From: Rattus norvegicus | Taxonomy: Eukaryota > Chordata > Mammalia > Rodentia > Muridae | Reading direction: 5' to 3' | DNA: 64,000 nt | NCBI RefSeq assembly: GCF_036323735.1 | Contig: NC_086023.1 | Coordinates: forward strand, 13,235,501-13,299,500 | In this document: positions 1 through 12,404 of the stretch, piece by piece | How the letters are laid out: each line of letters opens with the position of its first letter | Numbering within the stretch: the first letter of the stretch is position 1 | Notes under the pieces: generated by a model | What the model was told of the DNA's origin: nothing | The model's database searches: none | The model's input: the letters and a program-made list of their open reading frames with translations, nothing else | Made by a program: the position numbers and the translations under genes

Positions 1-116
1 AAATCAAAATTTCCTATTTTTCAACATGGATACAAATAGGTTCTTGGCACTTTGTGTGAAAGTGAATAAGGTAGTTCAGGCTTTATCACATGACCTATTA
101 AGAAACAAGTTTTATA

Positions 117-200
117 GTTGGTAACATAGCTCAGAGGCAGACCACTTGCCTAGAAAGCACAAGGCACTGGGTTCAATCCCTAATGGCACCAAAATGAAAT
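117..200 (+). mobile_element. Old ID-like SINE (tRNA/BC1-related)
   Basis: The stretch contains a decayed tRNA-like A box (TAGCTCAGAGGCAGA), the 'cacttgcctagaaagcacaaggc' type core of ID elements and a B-box-like GGGTTCAATCCC, followed by a short A-rich end. ID elements are Pol III-transcribed SINEs derived from BC1 RNA. The many substitutions compared with the ID copies at 16.4 and 55.3 kb indicate an older insertion or an ID-related SINE. No clear TSD was found. Confidence 0.7.
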
Positions 201-1021
201 AAGTTAGAACAAACATTGCAGTGCTACCCAAGCGCATCTGTTCTCCAGCTGTTTAAGTAAAGCTAGCACAAATTCCCCTAGAATTCACTACATTCCTAAG
301 CGTTCACTTTCTTTAGATATATCTATGCTTTGGGCATCTAGACATGCCTAGGTCAGATGCTTCACCTTGTCTCTGACATGAACATGACAGGTTTTAATGG
401 CCAACAGAATTTTATTCTACCAAAGAAAGCATTCATGAGTGACCTCTACTCACCAAAGCTTCCACAGAAAAGTAAATGCCATTAACAGGTAATCTGATAT
501 TGGTATTGGTCTTTTTTGTCATACTGTAAAATACTTGTGATTGAGTACCTTAAAAGATATGTATGTTGGTTTGGCTTTATAGCTTTGGAGTCAGGAAAGC
601 TAGAGAGCATGGAGCCAGGATTTTCTCGGCATCTGTTGAAGTCCTCAGACTGAGTCACAGCATGCGGAGAAGCATGCAAGTACAGAGAGGCAGAATGTGT
701 GTGAAACGGACAGAGGTTAGCTGACCACTTTCTTACTGCTGCTCTCTTGATAACTAGTCCAGGCCTGTAGACCGAAGTTCTGCCTTCAAGAGCTCCTCCA
801 ATCTGGAAAACGCTAGCTCAGGCTGTTGATGAACACAGTATCCATTCTCCTTTATGACCTAATCATCTTTCACCAAGCTCTGCCTCTAAAGGTTGCACTA
901 TGTTTCAATACCATCGCTTTAGAGACCAAGGTTTAGCATCATCGACCTATAGCTCTGCACGTTTATTGTCCACTTTACTTATTTTAATCTTTATCCTACC
1001 TACTCCATTCACTTACTTTTT
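201..1021. other. Unrecognised non-coding stretch
   Basis: Only short open frames without recognisable motifs are present. I see no repeat, exon signal or RNA structure that I can support. Confidence 0.4.
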
Positions 1022-1197
1022 AAAAAAAAAGAGTCATTTATTATTCTGCGTCTGCGTGTGCATGTGTGTGTAGGAACCCATGGAGGTCAGAAGAGAACAT
1101 CAGATCTCCTAAGTGAAATTGTAGGCAGGTTTAGCTGCCTGCTGGGAACCAAATAGTGGTTCTATAAGAGCAGTAAATGCTCTTAACTGGAGCCCAC
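1022..1197 (-). mobile_element. B3/B2-type SINE, antisense
   Basis: Read on the minus strand, the sequence shows the rodent B2/B3 pattern: a degraded Pol III head at the right ('agttaagagcattta...'), a middle like 'cccagcag', 'gatctgatgttctcttctgacctcc' and an end with TG-rich then A-rich sequence (poly-T at 1021-1030 on +). It is heavily diverged, so B3 versus B2 is uncertain. Confidence 0.6.
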
Positions 1198-1356
1198 ATT
1201 CCCTTCCTCTTATTCCTTCCCTCTGCCATTTCTTTCTGTAGCAAACCAGCAGAACTCCTACTGAATCCTTTGAGGCCTTGGTTCTGTCTTCTCATTTATA
1301 TTTTAATTAAGATTTCTGTTCTTATATTTCTTTTCTTTGCTTTTCCTTGATTTGGC

Positions 1357-1482
1357 TCAGCCATGGTGTGGCAAGTCTCTAATCCCAGACACAAGGAGAG
1401 GAAAGCAGGAGAATCATGAATTTAAAGACAACCTGGGATACATATCAAGATTATCTGAAAGAAAAGAGAAGAAGAGAAAAAT
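1357..1482 (+). mobile_element. B1-type SINE (7SL-derived), diverged
   Basis: The order 'gccatggtgtggcaagtct', 'taatcccag', 'aggaga..gcaggagaatcatgaatt', 'aacctgggataca' and an A-rich tail follows the B1 consensus layout (promoter A box, internal 'taatcccag', 3' A-rich end). The copy is old and lacks a clear TSD. Confidence 0.6.
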
Positions 1483-4400
1483 AAGAACCTTTAAACACAA
1501 TCAATAAATGTTCATGTTCTTCCTCAAAAGAATCTCTCTGCTCCTGGAAACTTTTAACCAGATGGCCAGTCCTGACAAGAGGCCCTTCCTGTCTTTGAAG
1601 CATGATGAAGTCACCCCAGTGTTCTAAGGATAATACTATTCAAACTCTTTGCTCCCATAGCCAAAATGAAAGCAATTACCCACATCCTTTATTCTTTAGT
1701 TTATTTTATAATTTAATAAAGTCAGAATTAAATTGCAGAAAGTTGGTAAGCTTAGGAGCCAGACAGGCAGCAGTAGGGTCCTTAATTTTCTTATAAATTT
1801 CTCTCTCCTCTTTAAATAAAACCTGTATCTATCTTTATTATGCAGTGTGATATTTAGGTATATGAATATATTGGGAAATGGTTAAGCTGATAGCCACCAA
1901 CATCCCCTTACATTCTTGTCTATGCGTCTGCTAAGAACATTTAAGACATAGTCAAAATAATTTTCATTATTAGTAACTAGTCCACAGTACTGTGCAGCTG
2001 TGGGTGGCAAAGAGGACCTTAGACAGAGACTTTCTCCTCTGAAAGTAGGAATAATACCCATGTGATCCAGCTGTTGGAAGCAGGGGGCTGCTGTTTCAGA
2101 CTTCAGTAAGTATAAAGTAAGTTATCGCCCAAAGATAGAGCTACACCAGTCCTCAGCCATGATCTTTCAAATTAGGATAAGATGCCACCACTCCATGATC
2201 TACCTTCCACGGAGGGAAAGTCTTGGGCAAAGCTAGTAGGTATACCATACACCGTCAAAGGACCATCCTGGCCTTCTGGGAAGGGAAGCATTGTTCCACT
2301 ACTGTCATTACCATCAATGAGTGGCCACAAAACTTATTGTCCCTGGAGCTTATAGGTACAGCTAGACCCTGCAACCACAACAGAGCATATATTGCTGTAC
2401 CCATTCTAACTCACAAGCCCTTTGAAGAGGGTATCATAAAAGACCTCTGCAGTGAGAATCAGCCACCCAGTTCATACCACATGGGAACTGACTGTGCCAT
2501 CATCCAGGATGCAGAACCAAAGCTTGAGGCCTACACACAGTGCCACCTGAATGAGCCTCTTTCTTTGGAACTCAGCTGACACCAGCATGGCATTCAGCAA
2601 AGAATTGAGTCTATACTTGGTAATTTGTTAATGGCTAATTAATACGTCAAGTATCACATTCTTCTGTTTGTGCCTGTGGACACAGAAATGTTATGAAAGT
2701 TCAAACAGTCAGTACTCTGAAGTGTAAAATATTGGAATGTCAGACTTCACAAGTTCCCATTCAATCTAGCAAGCCTACCTCATTTAATAATTATAACAAT
2801 CAGTTTCACTACATGTTTCCCTGGCTAAGCCACCAGGCTGGCTCCCACAGAGGTCTAGACTCAAATACCACAATCTCAGGGGGAAGATTTTTAAATGAGT
2901 ATGTTTTGTTTCATTCTGAAACTTAGTTCAGGTTGAGGCTATTAAAATGATTGCTTCCTGATCATTACCAGAGTGTCCTATATGATATATGCTATCATTT
3001 TAAAGCCATAGGCTACACAGAGATGGGTGGAGAAGAGCAAAGCACTGACTTCTAATTAAGATTTTAAAGCCATCGTACCAGACTCGAGATAGAAATACTT
3101 TGCCCAACAAAAATGGAGCATCTCATAGTCGAGTGTGGAGCCTGAGTAGAGCCTGCACAGCCTGCACCTAAACTCTGTTGGATCTGCAGAATTTATTCAA
3201 TATGCACGCATGTATGCATTATTTTTGTCACTAGAGGGCAGGAAATTAAAGAACATTATTCCTAAAACCCTGAAAGGCACAATTGCTGTATTTAGAAAAT
3301 CATAATCGTTTCCTCAAAGAATGAAATAAATCAGTGACTGTTGCCCTGGTGAATAATTCATGGAAACTAATAAATGTAACAAATGACAAACCCAATTGTT
3401 TTTGCCTTATAATAATTTTTCTAGGAAAGATATATAAATTTTTATTGGATGATAACCTTGCAAATGAACATTTCTCCTAACACGAAATACATCTTTTGTT
3501 TAGTAGTTTCATTTGCTGTGGAGGGGGGAAAATGCCTTTTGCTCTTTTGGCTGTAGCTATTTATCATGCCATAGGTTTCCTCTGTTTAACCCATTAGTTT
3601 TGGTTTAAATTGGACAATGGGGCTCCTGTTGATTTCCCATTGCCCCGTGAGGTACCCTCCTGTAACAAATGCATCTGTGAAAGGATGGTCCTGGATGAGT
3701 AAAGGTCGGAGGTTTTGTACACCTGAAACTTTCACACTTACCAAGTGAACCAGAGAAAGCTCGGCACTTTCCTATACTGCTTGAATCCCAAACCAATTGG
3801 CAGTGTTAAGAACGTGTTAAAATAATGCAAGAAGAATGAGAATGAGAATGTGGTCACAGAACTCTAATGAAATGAGTCCAGATGTGAGCTGATCGTTAGT
3901 CCAGTCCTGGTCAGCTGAGTAAAGGCCTCAGCTGAACCCGTGGTCTATCCCTACATGCAGAGGGACTCAAGAGTGGTGATGAGGGTCCAGACCTGGAAGG
4001 TAGCTGCTCAGATTGTCTACCACCTGCGCTCTGAGAAATTAGAAGAAAGCAGAAAATGAGACTGAAGGTTAGACAGATAAAATGGAAGGAGGAGGAGACA
4101 GAGGGAACTGACTAACCCTGCTGGCTTTGAATACATGGGGGTGTGCCACGGTTAAGCAATCGGAGTGGCCCCTGGCTGACAGCACAGCAGAGATGGACTC
4201 CTGTAGCCTTGAGTGACAGAATTCCGACAAGTGAATGAATAAGGAAACGGTTCTTCCCCTTGCACATACTAGAAAAGAGCGAAACCAACTGATTTTTGTC
4301 CAGTGAGTCGCCTCTAGAGCTACAAGGCCACGTATCCCTGATAGGAAATTTGTGAGACCAGAGATGCTCCAGATTTAACACGTTTTCTCTTTTGCTTTGT

Positions 4401-5225
4401 TTTGAATATTTGCATAAACATAGCGAGATCCCTTGGAGATAGGATCCAACTCTAAACACAGCAGCACTTGGTGGTTTCATGTACAGCTAATCACACAGTC
4501 CAAAAGTAACCTCAGATACCATTTTTAACAGTTTATATGCAAGGCAAGTTTCCCAGCATGGCCTTTTCTGCTTGTGGCTTCCTGCTGGTGTTAAAAATGT
4601 CAGATTTTTGGAGCATCTTCGCTCTTGTCTTAGGGTTGTTTAACTTGCGATTGATCTATTTCTGTTATTTGGTCCCTTACTCTGTGGAAATTTGTTCTGT
4701 CTTCCTGGAAAACTGCATCTGACCATTGTTAAGGGGCTGCCTTCTACTGCCCTGCTGGTTTTAGTTCTGTATTTTGCTCGCAGCTTCTGGAACATGGCTT
4801 CTCAGACGTTCCTCTCCCAATCATTACTTTCCATAAGCTCGTTTCAGTTTATCCACAGCTCTGCTAACATGTCCTATAAAAAACGGTTTGTGAGCCTCTG
4901 ACAAAATCACCGAGAACTTTTTAGGAGCAGAAGGGACAGTGTGTTTGGCACAGTGATATGTATGGCATGGGAGAAAAAAGCAATAATTGCCTGGATGTTG
5001 AAGCATAAAATGAGGCACAAAGAATAAGCAATGAAGAGGCAGCCAGGGTCAAAAAGAAAACAAATGCCATGTTAAATCCTATCTTAACCTATAGGCAGCA
5101 GGGAACCCTTCACAGACTTTTGGGCAGAGTTAAGCACTGTTTAAATAACTAACTGATCATGGGCAATCAGGCTTGAGCCATCCGAAAAGGGATGTTAGGA
5201 AAATGAAGCATTAGGATATATTTCG
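1483..5225. other. Unique sequence, no feature recognised
   Basis: Short open frames (up to about 120 codons, for example 2223-2579 + and 4112-4480 -) occur at the frequency expected by chance. None has a recognisable domain, a suitable start context or splice-site framing that I can defend. No interspersed repeat was recognised, although old, heavily mutated ones could be missed by eye. Confidence 0.4.
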
Positions 5226-5815
5226 ATTTTTGGGTTTTTTTAATTTACATTTCAAATGCTATCCCCTTTCCTAGTTTCATCCATAAACTCCCTATCCCAT
5301 CCCTCCTCCCCCTTTTTCTATAGGATGTTTACCCACTGCTTCCTGACTCCCCGTCCTGACACTCCCCTACACTGGGAGGTCCAGCCTTGGCAGGACTAAG
5401 GGCTTCTCCTCCCATTGGCTCTGTTACATGGGTCTGTCCATGTGTACACTTTGGATGGTGGTTTAGTCCCTGAGAGCTCTGGTTGGTTGGTATTGTTGTT
5501 CTTCCTATGGGGTTGCAAACTCCTTCAGCTCCTTCCACTCTTTCTCTAACTCCTAGAATAGGAACCCCATTGGTTGGTTGACTGTGAGCATCCACATCTG
5601 TATTTATCAGGCTCTGGCAGAGCCTCCCAGGAGACATCTATATCAGGCTCCTGTCAGCATGCATTTCTTGGCATCAGCAATATTGTCTGGGTTTTGTGCT
5701 GTATGTATATTGGCTGGATCCCCAGGTGGGGCAGGCTCTGAATGGCCATTCCTTCTGTCTCTGTTCCAAACTTTGACTCCACATCTCCTCCTATGAATAT
5801 TTTTGTTCCCATTAG
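5226..5815 (-). mobile_element. L1 3' UTR fragment, 5'-truncated, antisense
   Basis: From 5235 the + strand reads 'tttaatttacatttcaaatgctatcccctttcc', the reverse of a rodent L1 3' end. It is followed by pyrimidine-rich 3' UTR sequence and blocks shared with the 3' UTRs at 25.5-26.1 kb and 37.6-38.2 kb: 'ggactaagggcttctcctccc', 'gtttagtccctgagagctctggttggttggtattgtt', 'ggggcaggctctgaatggccattcc'. It is more diverged than those young copies and stops before ORF2, so it is a typical 5'-truncated insertion of an older rodent L1 family. Confidence 0.8.
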
Positions 5816-6550
5816 GACACATTGGTAGAACTCCAGATAAGCTAAGGGTAGGGATAAACCAATAACAGGAAGGCCAGTTGGTTAAAAATGATCCACATAG
5901 AGTCTAGGTCATGAAATTAGCAGAAATCTGTGGTGGGTTACACGTGGGATTTAAATGAGAGGAGGCGGTGTCATGACCAGCTCTCAGAGTCTTTAGATGA
6001 TGGTGGTGCCTCTAACACCAATAGAAACATCCAGAACAGGGAACTGTTCGTTGAGAGAGAAGGGAGTTTTGGTATATTCTATGGGATATGCCATCTATCT
6101 CTTAGCTGATTGTTTGAGACTGAAATCAAGGACAGTGTCTAAGTAGTAAATATAAATATTGAAGTCATCAGTATATGGTATATGGGATGGGAAACTTGTA
6201 GAAGAAGAAACAGCTCTTAGGAAGGTACAGAGAATGAAAGAAGTCAAGAACCTCACATTAGACCTCAGGCAAACAATAAAAGTGTAGCTAAGAGGGAGCT
6301 GCAAAGGACCAGAAATAGAGGAGTCAGTAAGATAGGAAGAGAATCAATAGGATGTAGTGGAAACATTAGATAAAGAAGAGAGATCCCAGAAGTGGCCAGC
6401 AGTGATGTAAACGTAAAACATTCCCTGGCCATGACATAGCCATAGCTGTAGGTGGACTTCCGCTATCAGAGACACTGGCAGAGGTGAAGGGGGCCCAGGC
6501 AGGGAACAGAGAATTAATAAGGTGCACGTGAGGAAGTAGGGAAATTGCTG
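5816..6550. other. Unrecognised non-coding stretch
   Basis: No repeat or gene is recognised here apart from the simple repeat that follows. Confidence 0.35.
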
Positions 6551-6569
6551 TCTATCTCTCTGTCTCTGC

Positions 6570-6638
<69 letters not shown>
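6551..6638. repeat. Compound microsatellite (TC)n(TG)n
   Basis: About 44 bases of TC-rich repeat pass directly into about 20 uninterrupted TG units. Such alternating purine-pyrimidine tracts can adopt Z-DNA and are usually length-polymorphic. Confidence 0.95.
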
Positions 6639-6639
<1 letters not shown>

Positions 6640-7130
6640 TAGCTATTCTTGGTTGTCAGCTTGACTACATCTAGAATTAACTAAAACTCAAAAATGGAAC
6701 AGCACACTTGTGAGGGATTTTGGGGTTTTTTTGTATGTATGCATATATGTATGTATGTATGTATGTATGTGTATGTGTGTAGTCGATTTTGCTGAATTTG
6801 AAGTAGGAAGATCCACTTTTAATACAGATCTTTGAGGTGTGAAGACAAAGCTTTATTCCAGATCATTTGAGTCAGGGAAGCCTACCTCAAATCTGGGCCA
6901 GTCCCTCTGCTGGAAGCCTCTATAGGAACATGGATGAAGGAAACTTCTGCTCTTTGCCTGCTTACTCTTTCCTTACTAGCAAGTTCATTACTTCACTGGC
7001 ATTAAAGTATACTTCTTTGGGATTCCAGAAGTCCAACTGACACATCTAGCCTTATGGACTGAACAACTACTGGATTCTTGGACCTTCCATTCATAGGCAG
7101 CCATTGTTGTTTTCTAATAAATCTCCCCAT
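6639..7130 (+). mobile_element. Rodent interspersed repeat with 'ttgtcagcttgactacatc' start, family unassigned
   Basis: The sequence 'ggttgtcagcttgactacatctagaattaac' followed by 'gtgagggattttt' and later 'gccagtccctctgctggaagcc' and 'ggactgaacaactactggattcttgg' matches a common dispersed rodent repeat that I recognise by pattern, but I cannot name it safely. It is interrupted by a GTAT microsatellite at 6732-6780. Copies related at the 'gtcaacttgac' end occur at 7190, 8207, 32690 (antisense) and 60030. Confidence 0.5.
6732..6780. repeat. (GTAT)n microsatellite
   Basis: About ten GTAT/GCAT units end in GTGT. It lies inside the dispersed repeat and probably grew from a short internal motif. 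Confidence 0.9.
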
Positions 7131-7132
7131 GT

Positions 7133-7188
<56 letters not shown>
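7131..7188. repeat. (GT)n microsatellite
   Basis: About 27 uninterrupted GT units. In the reverse frame they encode a meaningless threonine-histidine tract. Confidence 0.95.
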
Positions 7189-7189
<1 letters not shown>

Positions 7190-7193
<4 letters not shown>

Positions 7194-7262
7194 GATGGCT
7201 AATCTTTTTTCAACCTTACTATATATGTAATTAATTAAAACTCTAGAATGGAACATATATGT

Positions 7263-7310
<48 letters not shown>
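7190..7310. repeat. Second partial copy of the 'caaccttactac..aattaattaaaactc' repeat head plus (GT)n
   Basis: Bases 7190-7265 resemble the first 75 bases of the repeat beginning at 6639 and are again followed by a long GT tract (7266-7310). The arrangement repeat-head, GT tract, repeat-head, GT tract suggests a local duplication mediated by the simple repeats. Confidence 0.5.
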
Positions 7311-7314
<4 letters not shown>

Positions 7315-7727
7315 GCTTACTTTGACTTCAGGGTTTTCTTCAGAAATATTCATAACAAACTGCCCAAGAACTTCTAGAGAGTTTTTCATACCAAATTTAA
7401 GCATGTACATTACCACAGGCAACTATGCTTGAAGTTGTGAGGAGAAAGAATCCAAGGGAAAAGAAACAAAACAGTCTTGTCAATTTACCAGGTAAACAAT
7501 GATAGAAAACAAAACAGCTGTTTGAGGAGGAACCAGCAAATAGTTTATGAAATTGGAAGAAGGGTTACTCACTGTGATATCACCTTTTTGATGAAGAAAC
7601 TGAAATGCAGAAATAATACAGAATTTACCCAAGGTGTATTTAATTACTATGTGAAACTATGAGGAATGCTAGATTCAATGGAGTGTATACAAGTGAAACT
7701 TGTATAGAACAAGTTTCAGGGAACGAA
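7311..7727. other. Unrecognised non-coding stretch
   Basis: Nothing supportable is seen here. Confidence 0.3.
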
Positions 7728-7805
7728 AAGCTCCAAGTATGGTGGTAAATGCCTTTAATCCCAGTACTCAGGAGACAGAGACATGCAGATCTCTGAGTTC
7801 CAGTC
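7728..7805 (+). mobile_element. Partial B1 SINE
   Basis: The motif 'gtatggtggtaaatgcctttaatcccagtactcaggagacagagacatgcagatctctgagttcc' follows the first half of B1. The second half is missing or replaced, and sequence at 7855-7920 vaguely resembles the B1 3' half. Confidence 0.7.
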
Positions 7806-8206
7806 AGTTTGTTTGTTTGAATCTGGGAGTTGAAAAGCACGGAAATGGAGTTGAGTTCGTGGCAGCTAGTTTGTGAGTTCAGAGGCAGTTTCTACAGGGT
7901 CAGCTTTACAGAGACAGGTTGTGAAGAAAACAAGATAGACACAGGTAAAGGCAGAAGAAACCAGAGAATAAGAAGGAGCCAGATTAGAACAGATTACTGG
8001 GGTTAGTTTGAGACTAATCGGAGCAATTCAATGAGAAGCTGAAAGAAGTCAGATTGAATCAGTCAGCTTAGACAAGAGTTTGGACCAGAACAGCTGGGTT
8101 GAAACAGCCAGCCAGAGTTCAGAATGAACTAGAAAGGGTGAGTTTATTCAGCAGTAAGCCTCCAAGATGACAATTATGTCAGGTCAATTATGTCAGCTAC
8201 TTGTAC

Positions 8207-8490
8207 AGTGGTTAATATCACTTGTGTCTACTTGACAGAATCTAGAATCATTGAAAAGACAAGTTTTTGACATGCTTGTGAAGGATTATTTAGATTTGGC
8301 TAGTTGAGGTGGGAAGAGTCACCCTAAATGTAGGTGGGATCCTAAACTGAATGAAGACAGTAACCTGAATAGAATTGTTCATTGTTCTCTGCTTCCCAGC
8401 TGTGGATGCAATGTGACTAGCCACCTTCCTCTGCCACTACATCTTCCCTGTCAGAGTGCATTGCAGCCCCTGGAACTGCACATCAAAGTC
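8207..8490 (+). mobile_element. Rodent dispersed repeat ('gttaat..acttgacagaatctagaatca' family)
   Basis: The order 'cttgacagaatctagaatcattgaaaagacaag', 'gtgaaggattatttagatt', 'gttgaggtgggaagagtcaccctaaatgtaggtggg' and 'tgcttcccagctgtggatgcaatgtgac' is typical of a frequent rodent repeat. The antisense copy at 32.7-33.0 kb has the same block order. I do not assign a family name. Confidence 0.55.
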
Positions 8491-11400
8491 ATCTCTGCCT
8501 TCCTTAAGTTGCTTTTTTCTGGGTGCGGCAGCAAGGCAAATAACTACAAGACTCTGGATGAGGAATCATGAAGCGCCTCCAGCGTTTAGAGAAGAGAAAA
8601 AGCAATGTCTTCTGGTGGAATTAGGAAAGTGTTCTTGAGTTTAGGCTGTGGTAAACAGGAGACACATAGGGCACAGAGGCACAAGGGACAAGATTGTGCT
8701 AGGGGAGTGACCTGATGTTGAGAGGTGGAATAGAACATAGAAGTTCAGAAGGGCTAGGTTCAGAGTTACCTACTTGGATCAACAATTAGCAATCACTTCT
8801 TCTGAATTAGAGAACTGACTAGGATTTAGAAGTTAATGGGCCATTTAACACTCCCTCCCCTTGTTGCTTTACGCTACCAAGTCTGCCATATTTTGTCAAG
8901 AATTCTATAATCATTTCCTTGGTGAAATATGGCAGACTATAGCTTAAACCATGCAGATTTCTTCTCCTGTATTTCTCTTGGTCAGAAAGCCTAATATCAA
9001 GGAAGATTTGGTATTTGATGAAGACTCAATTTCTTGTTTTTTGAGGGCATTTTTTATTGCTTATTTACAGGACAGAAGGGTCAAAGGAGCTTTAGGCAGA
9101 CAGTTTTATTATAGTGCTAAGTCTATTTCCATTCATAAACACTGCAACTCATGACATAAACTCTCCAAAAGACTTTATTTTCTAATATTACCACATAGGG
9201 TGGTATGTTTCAATAAATGAGTGGCCTACTGTACACAAACTTGCAGATCATAGCAATGACTATATGACTAGGCCCAAGAAATCCATAAGTCCGGTATAAA
9301 CCTTGGAAACCCAGTGATCTTCCTATGGGGATGTCCCTTACACAATGTTTCACTCACTGTTTTGGAATAAAGCAGATGTTTATGTCAGCACAAATATTTA
9401 AGGAGATTTTCTTGGTAAAGAGATGTGAAGGGAACTTACAGAGGGTGTTGAGGCACGGTAAAGGCCTAGCAACATATAGGTGCCCTTAACCCCTATGAGG
9501 CCTGAGGGAGGGAATAAGGGAAGGGAGGCTTTCTGGAGCCAGGGAGGGACAAGACCTTGGTAGTGAAGACAGGATTGTACACACTCACTAGTCATGTTGA
9601 TTTCTGTAAAGATTGGAGACTTTAAGAACTAAAAATCTAAAGAACATTGTTCCTTTCCCTGTCAGTCATGACATAATTCCCTGTTCTGGGTTCTAAGAGT
9701 TGGACTGACCCCAAACATGGCTAATCTTTTCTGGAGAGCACCTTTGAAATATTGTATGAGGTAAACCCCTGGCTTCATTCAAAGGAAGAAACTAAGGGGC
9801 CTCTCAGCAGCCTGTGTTCAGCAGAGTCTCATTCACGAGATGCACAGTGGAGAGTAGAGCAGTCTGCAGTAGGGGCTGTGCTTCCCAAAGAGGCTCTGAA
9901 AAAATGCATTTTCTCACTCAGACCCTTTGAGACAGTCCTCACTTACTTCTCATCCACACAATCTAATATGAGGAGCAGTACAGCCTGACACTAAAGAAGA
10001 GCCATGAAAGCAATGGTCCGGAAGAGCCTGGAGATTCCCTAGGCCAGAAAGCAATTCCCACCGAACTTGGCCTTCTAAGAGATATCCCTGGAAAGTGAGA
10101 GGAAAGTTCCCACCAGGAGACACTTTTGCAAATGAAATCCATGTAGTGTAACTACAAAATGCAAAAGTTAACATATTATTTTTTACTGCCACCCTTACAG
10201 CTCTTGCTGAAGCTCATAGAAGAAAACGATCACATATGGGCTTTACAGATGAACAGTTTCACCAGCTTTTCAATCCCTCCTCCATCAGGCTCAAAATAGG
10301 TAACTACAGAAGCAAATGAACCCCTTCCAATGAGCCCAGGGTTGTGAAGAGCCATCACCACCTACACACTGGGCAGCAGGTTCTTTGGAGAGCATTCCAC
10401 AGGAGCCATATCTGAGCTGGGTGGAAACTGAGAGCTTTAGTTCTGGCTTTGGAGCATACAGCGCCATAAATTATCAGCATGAAGTCTACAATTAAGGCCA
10501 CAGTTTGCCGATAATAATAATGCCTAAATGTGCACAGAATTGGCTGCTTATTATCTTTCGGAATAGAACTGAAGATGGCCAAGCTATGGTTTGGAGTAAC
10601 TGAGGCTTTGCTGACTGCAATGAGTGGATTCTAAATTATAATTGCCTCTCTTGCCCACACCCATCAGCAGCCAAGCTGCCAGAAGTTTATTCTTGCTTGG
10701 AAGTTCCATATTTTGTATTGTATGGGCCATTATCTTGTCCTCAAGTAAGTGGGATCAGGGATGGAAGTCTCAGTTTGTGACGGTGAGGTGAAAGGACCAG
10801 TGTCTGAATCCATAGCCTGTGGAGTTGTTCGCCTAAGAATTCTGCAGAGACAGTCTGCACTAAAAAGTGTCAACCTAATGAGATAAAATCTCTCTCCTGA
10901 GAAATCTCAGTTGGAGCAGAAGCAGACAGCAGAAGCATCCAGGAGTAGGCACAAGCTGTGATAGAGGATGGTGAAAGAGTCAGTGAGAAGTGGTATCGAA
11001 GCTAAAGCTTCGCATGGAATGTTGCAATAAGAGCTGAGGCTGCAGAATCATGGAGAAATGAGAATAGAGAGTAGAGTCATCCCTCGCAACTAAACACAAA
11101 GAAGTCATTACCAGAAAGAACATTCTGTTAGAACACAGAGGACTACCTTCAGCAAGCACTTTATTCCAACTTGGCCAGTCCTCCCCAGTGCCTGTGGTGT
11201 AGTAGAAACTCCGCTTGAACAAAATAGGTCATGATTTGGGGAACTGTTACAGATAACTTGAAACAAACAAGACCTGTTTGGTTTTTAGTATCTACTGAGC
11301 ACAACACTATAATATAATATAATACACTATAACATTTATATCCTTAGAGCTCTTTGAACCTATACATGACCTCATGGACACACGAGAACATGTGCTGTTA

Positions 11401-11709
11401 ATTGGCATTCATTGTTTAGATAGATACCACCCTGAGATGGTTCTTGGCGTGGAGTTCTGGCCATGTGGAATTTCCCCACCTGAGAATCAGCAAAAAGTAC
11501 AAAAGCAATGCCCATGGATTATGATTGCTACCATACTCCTTGTCATAAAGAGCAGCACAAGGTCACAAGTAGGTCCTAGGTAGAAATTGCATTGCTGTTT
11601 ACAGGGGCAGCAATTCTCCTAAAAAGATTCTCTGGTTGACTGGTCACCAAAGTAACAGTGAATGTGGGGAATTTCTGACAGTACAAGGTCTTGTTCTCAG
11701 CCTTGTAGA
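8491..11709. other. Unique sequence, no feature recognised
   Basis: There are only short open frames without motifs, and no recognisable SINE, LINE or LTR. A short unstructured AT repeat is present around 11300-11330. Confidence 0.35.
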
Positions 11710-11956
11710 CATTCATAGACATCCATTTGGTCATCTCAAGTTCATCCTCACAATAGGCAAACCTATGGCAGGTCCCACAGGACACCTTTCTAACGTAGCT
11801 TAGACAGAACTTCTACCCATATCTGGTCTTTTCTGACTCCTGCATTTGTAATGGACCTGAAATTATTAATGCAGCTTAACCACTAGTCCTCAAAAGTCTG
11901 CTGAGAGATATTTTCAAATGTATCAAGCAGTGCATAAAATCTCCAGTGAAAACCAA
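11710..11956. repeat. Diverged direct duplication, copy 1
   Basis: This segment and 12172-12404 share the same ordered blocks: 'catctcaagttcatcctcac' versus 'catcttcagttcacctccat', 'tgcatttgtaatggacctgaaattattaatgc' versus 'tgtatttgtaatggggcctggagttattaatgc', and 'ttttcaaatgtatcaagcagtgcataaaatctcc' versus 'tttccaaatgtatcaagtactatataaaattcc'. The copies are about 455 bases apart and clearly diverged. Confidence 0.75.
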
Positions 11957-12171
11957 CTGTAACAACAGGATGGACATCTAGAAACCAGAAGGCAACTTAT
12001 TAATTTACATAGACAACACCACCACCAGGTGGCAGATGTGCACATTGATCAGAGCCCTGCCTCCCAGTGAGAGGTACACAGAAAGTCATGTACACTCCAC
12101 TTGGCTGTTTAGTTCAAGTGGATTAAAGAAAGGGGGCAGATAGATGTGCTGGGGGCAGATAGTGAGTTTTG

Positions 12172-12404
12172 TGCATTCATTTGCTCATCTTCAGTTCACC
12201 TCCATGATGGGCAAGCTCTGCCAGGCCCCACAGCTCTGTCACACAGCTTAGATAGGTACTACTACCAGATCTGCTCTTTACTGTCCCCTGTATTTGTAAT
12301 GGGGCCTGGAGTTATTAATGCTGCTGTCCATTAACTCCTTGAAAGTCTATGGAGAGGTATTTCCAAATGTATCAAGTACTATATAAAATTCCCAATGAAA
12401 ATAT
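12172..12404. repeat. Diverged direct duplication, copy 2
   Basis: This is the partner of 11710-11956 in the same orientation. Small insertions and deletions and many substitutions separate the copies, so the duplication is old or both are copies of an unrecognised dispersed repeat. No open frame is conserved between them. Confidence 0.75.

Noticed and set aside
2223..2579. 118-codon plus-strand frame in unique sequence
   Set aside because: There is no domain, splice context or repeat support; its length is compatible with chance.
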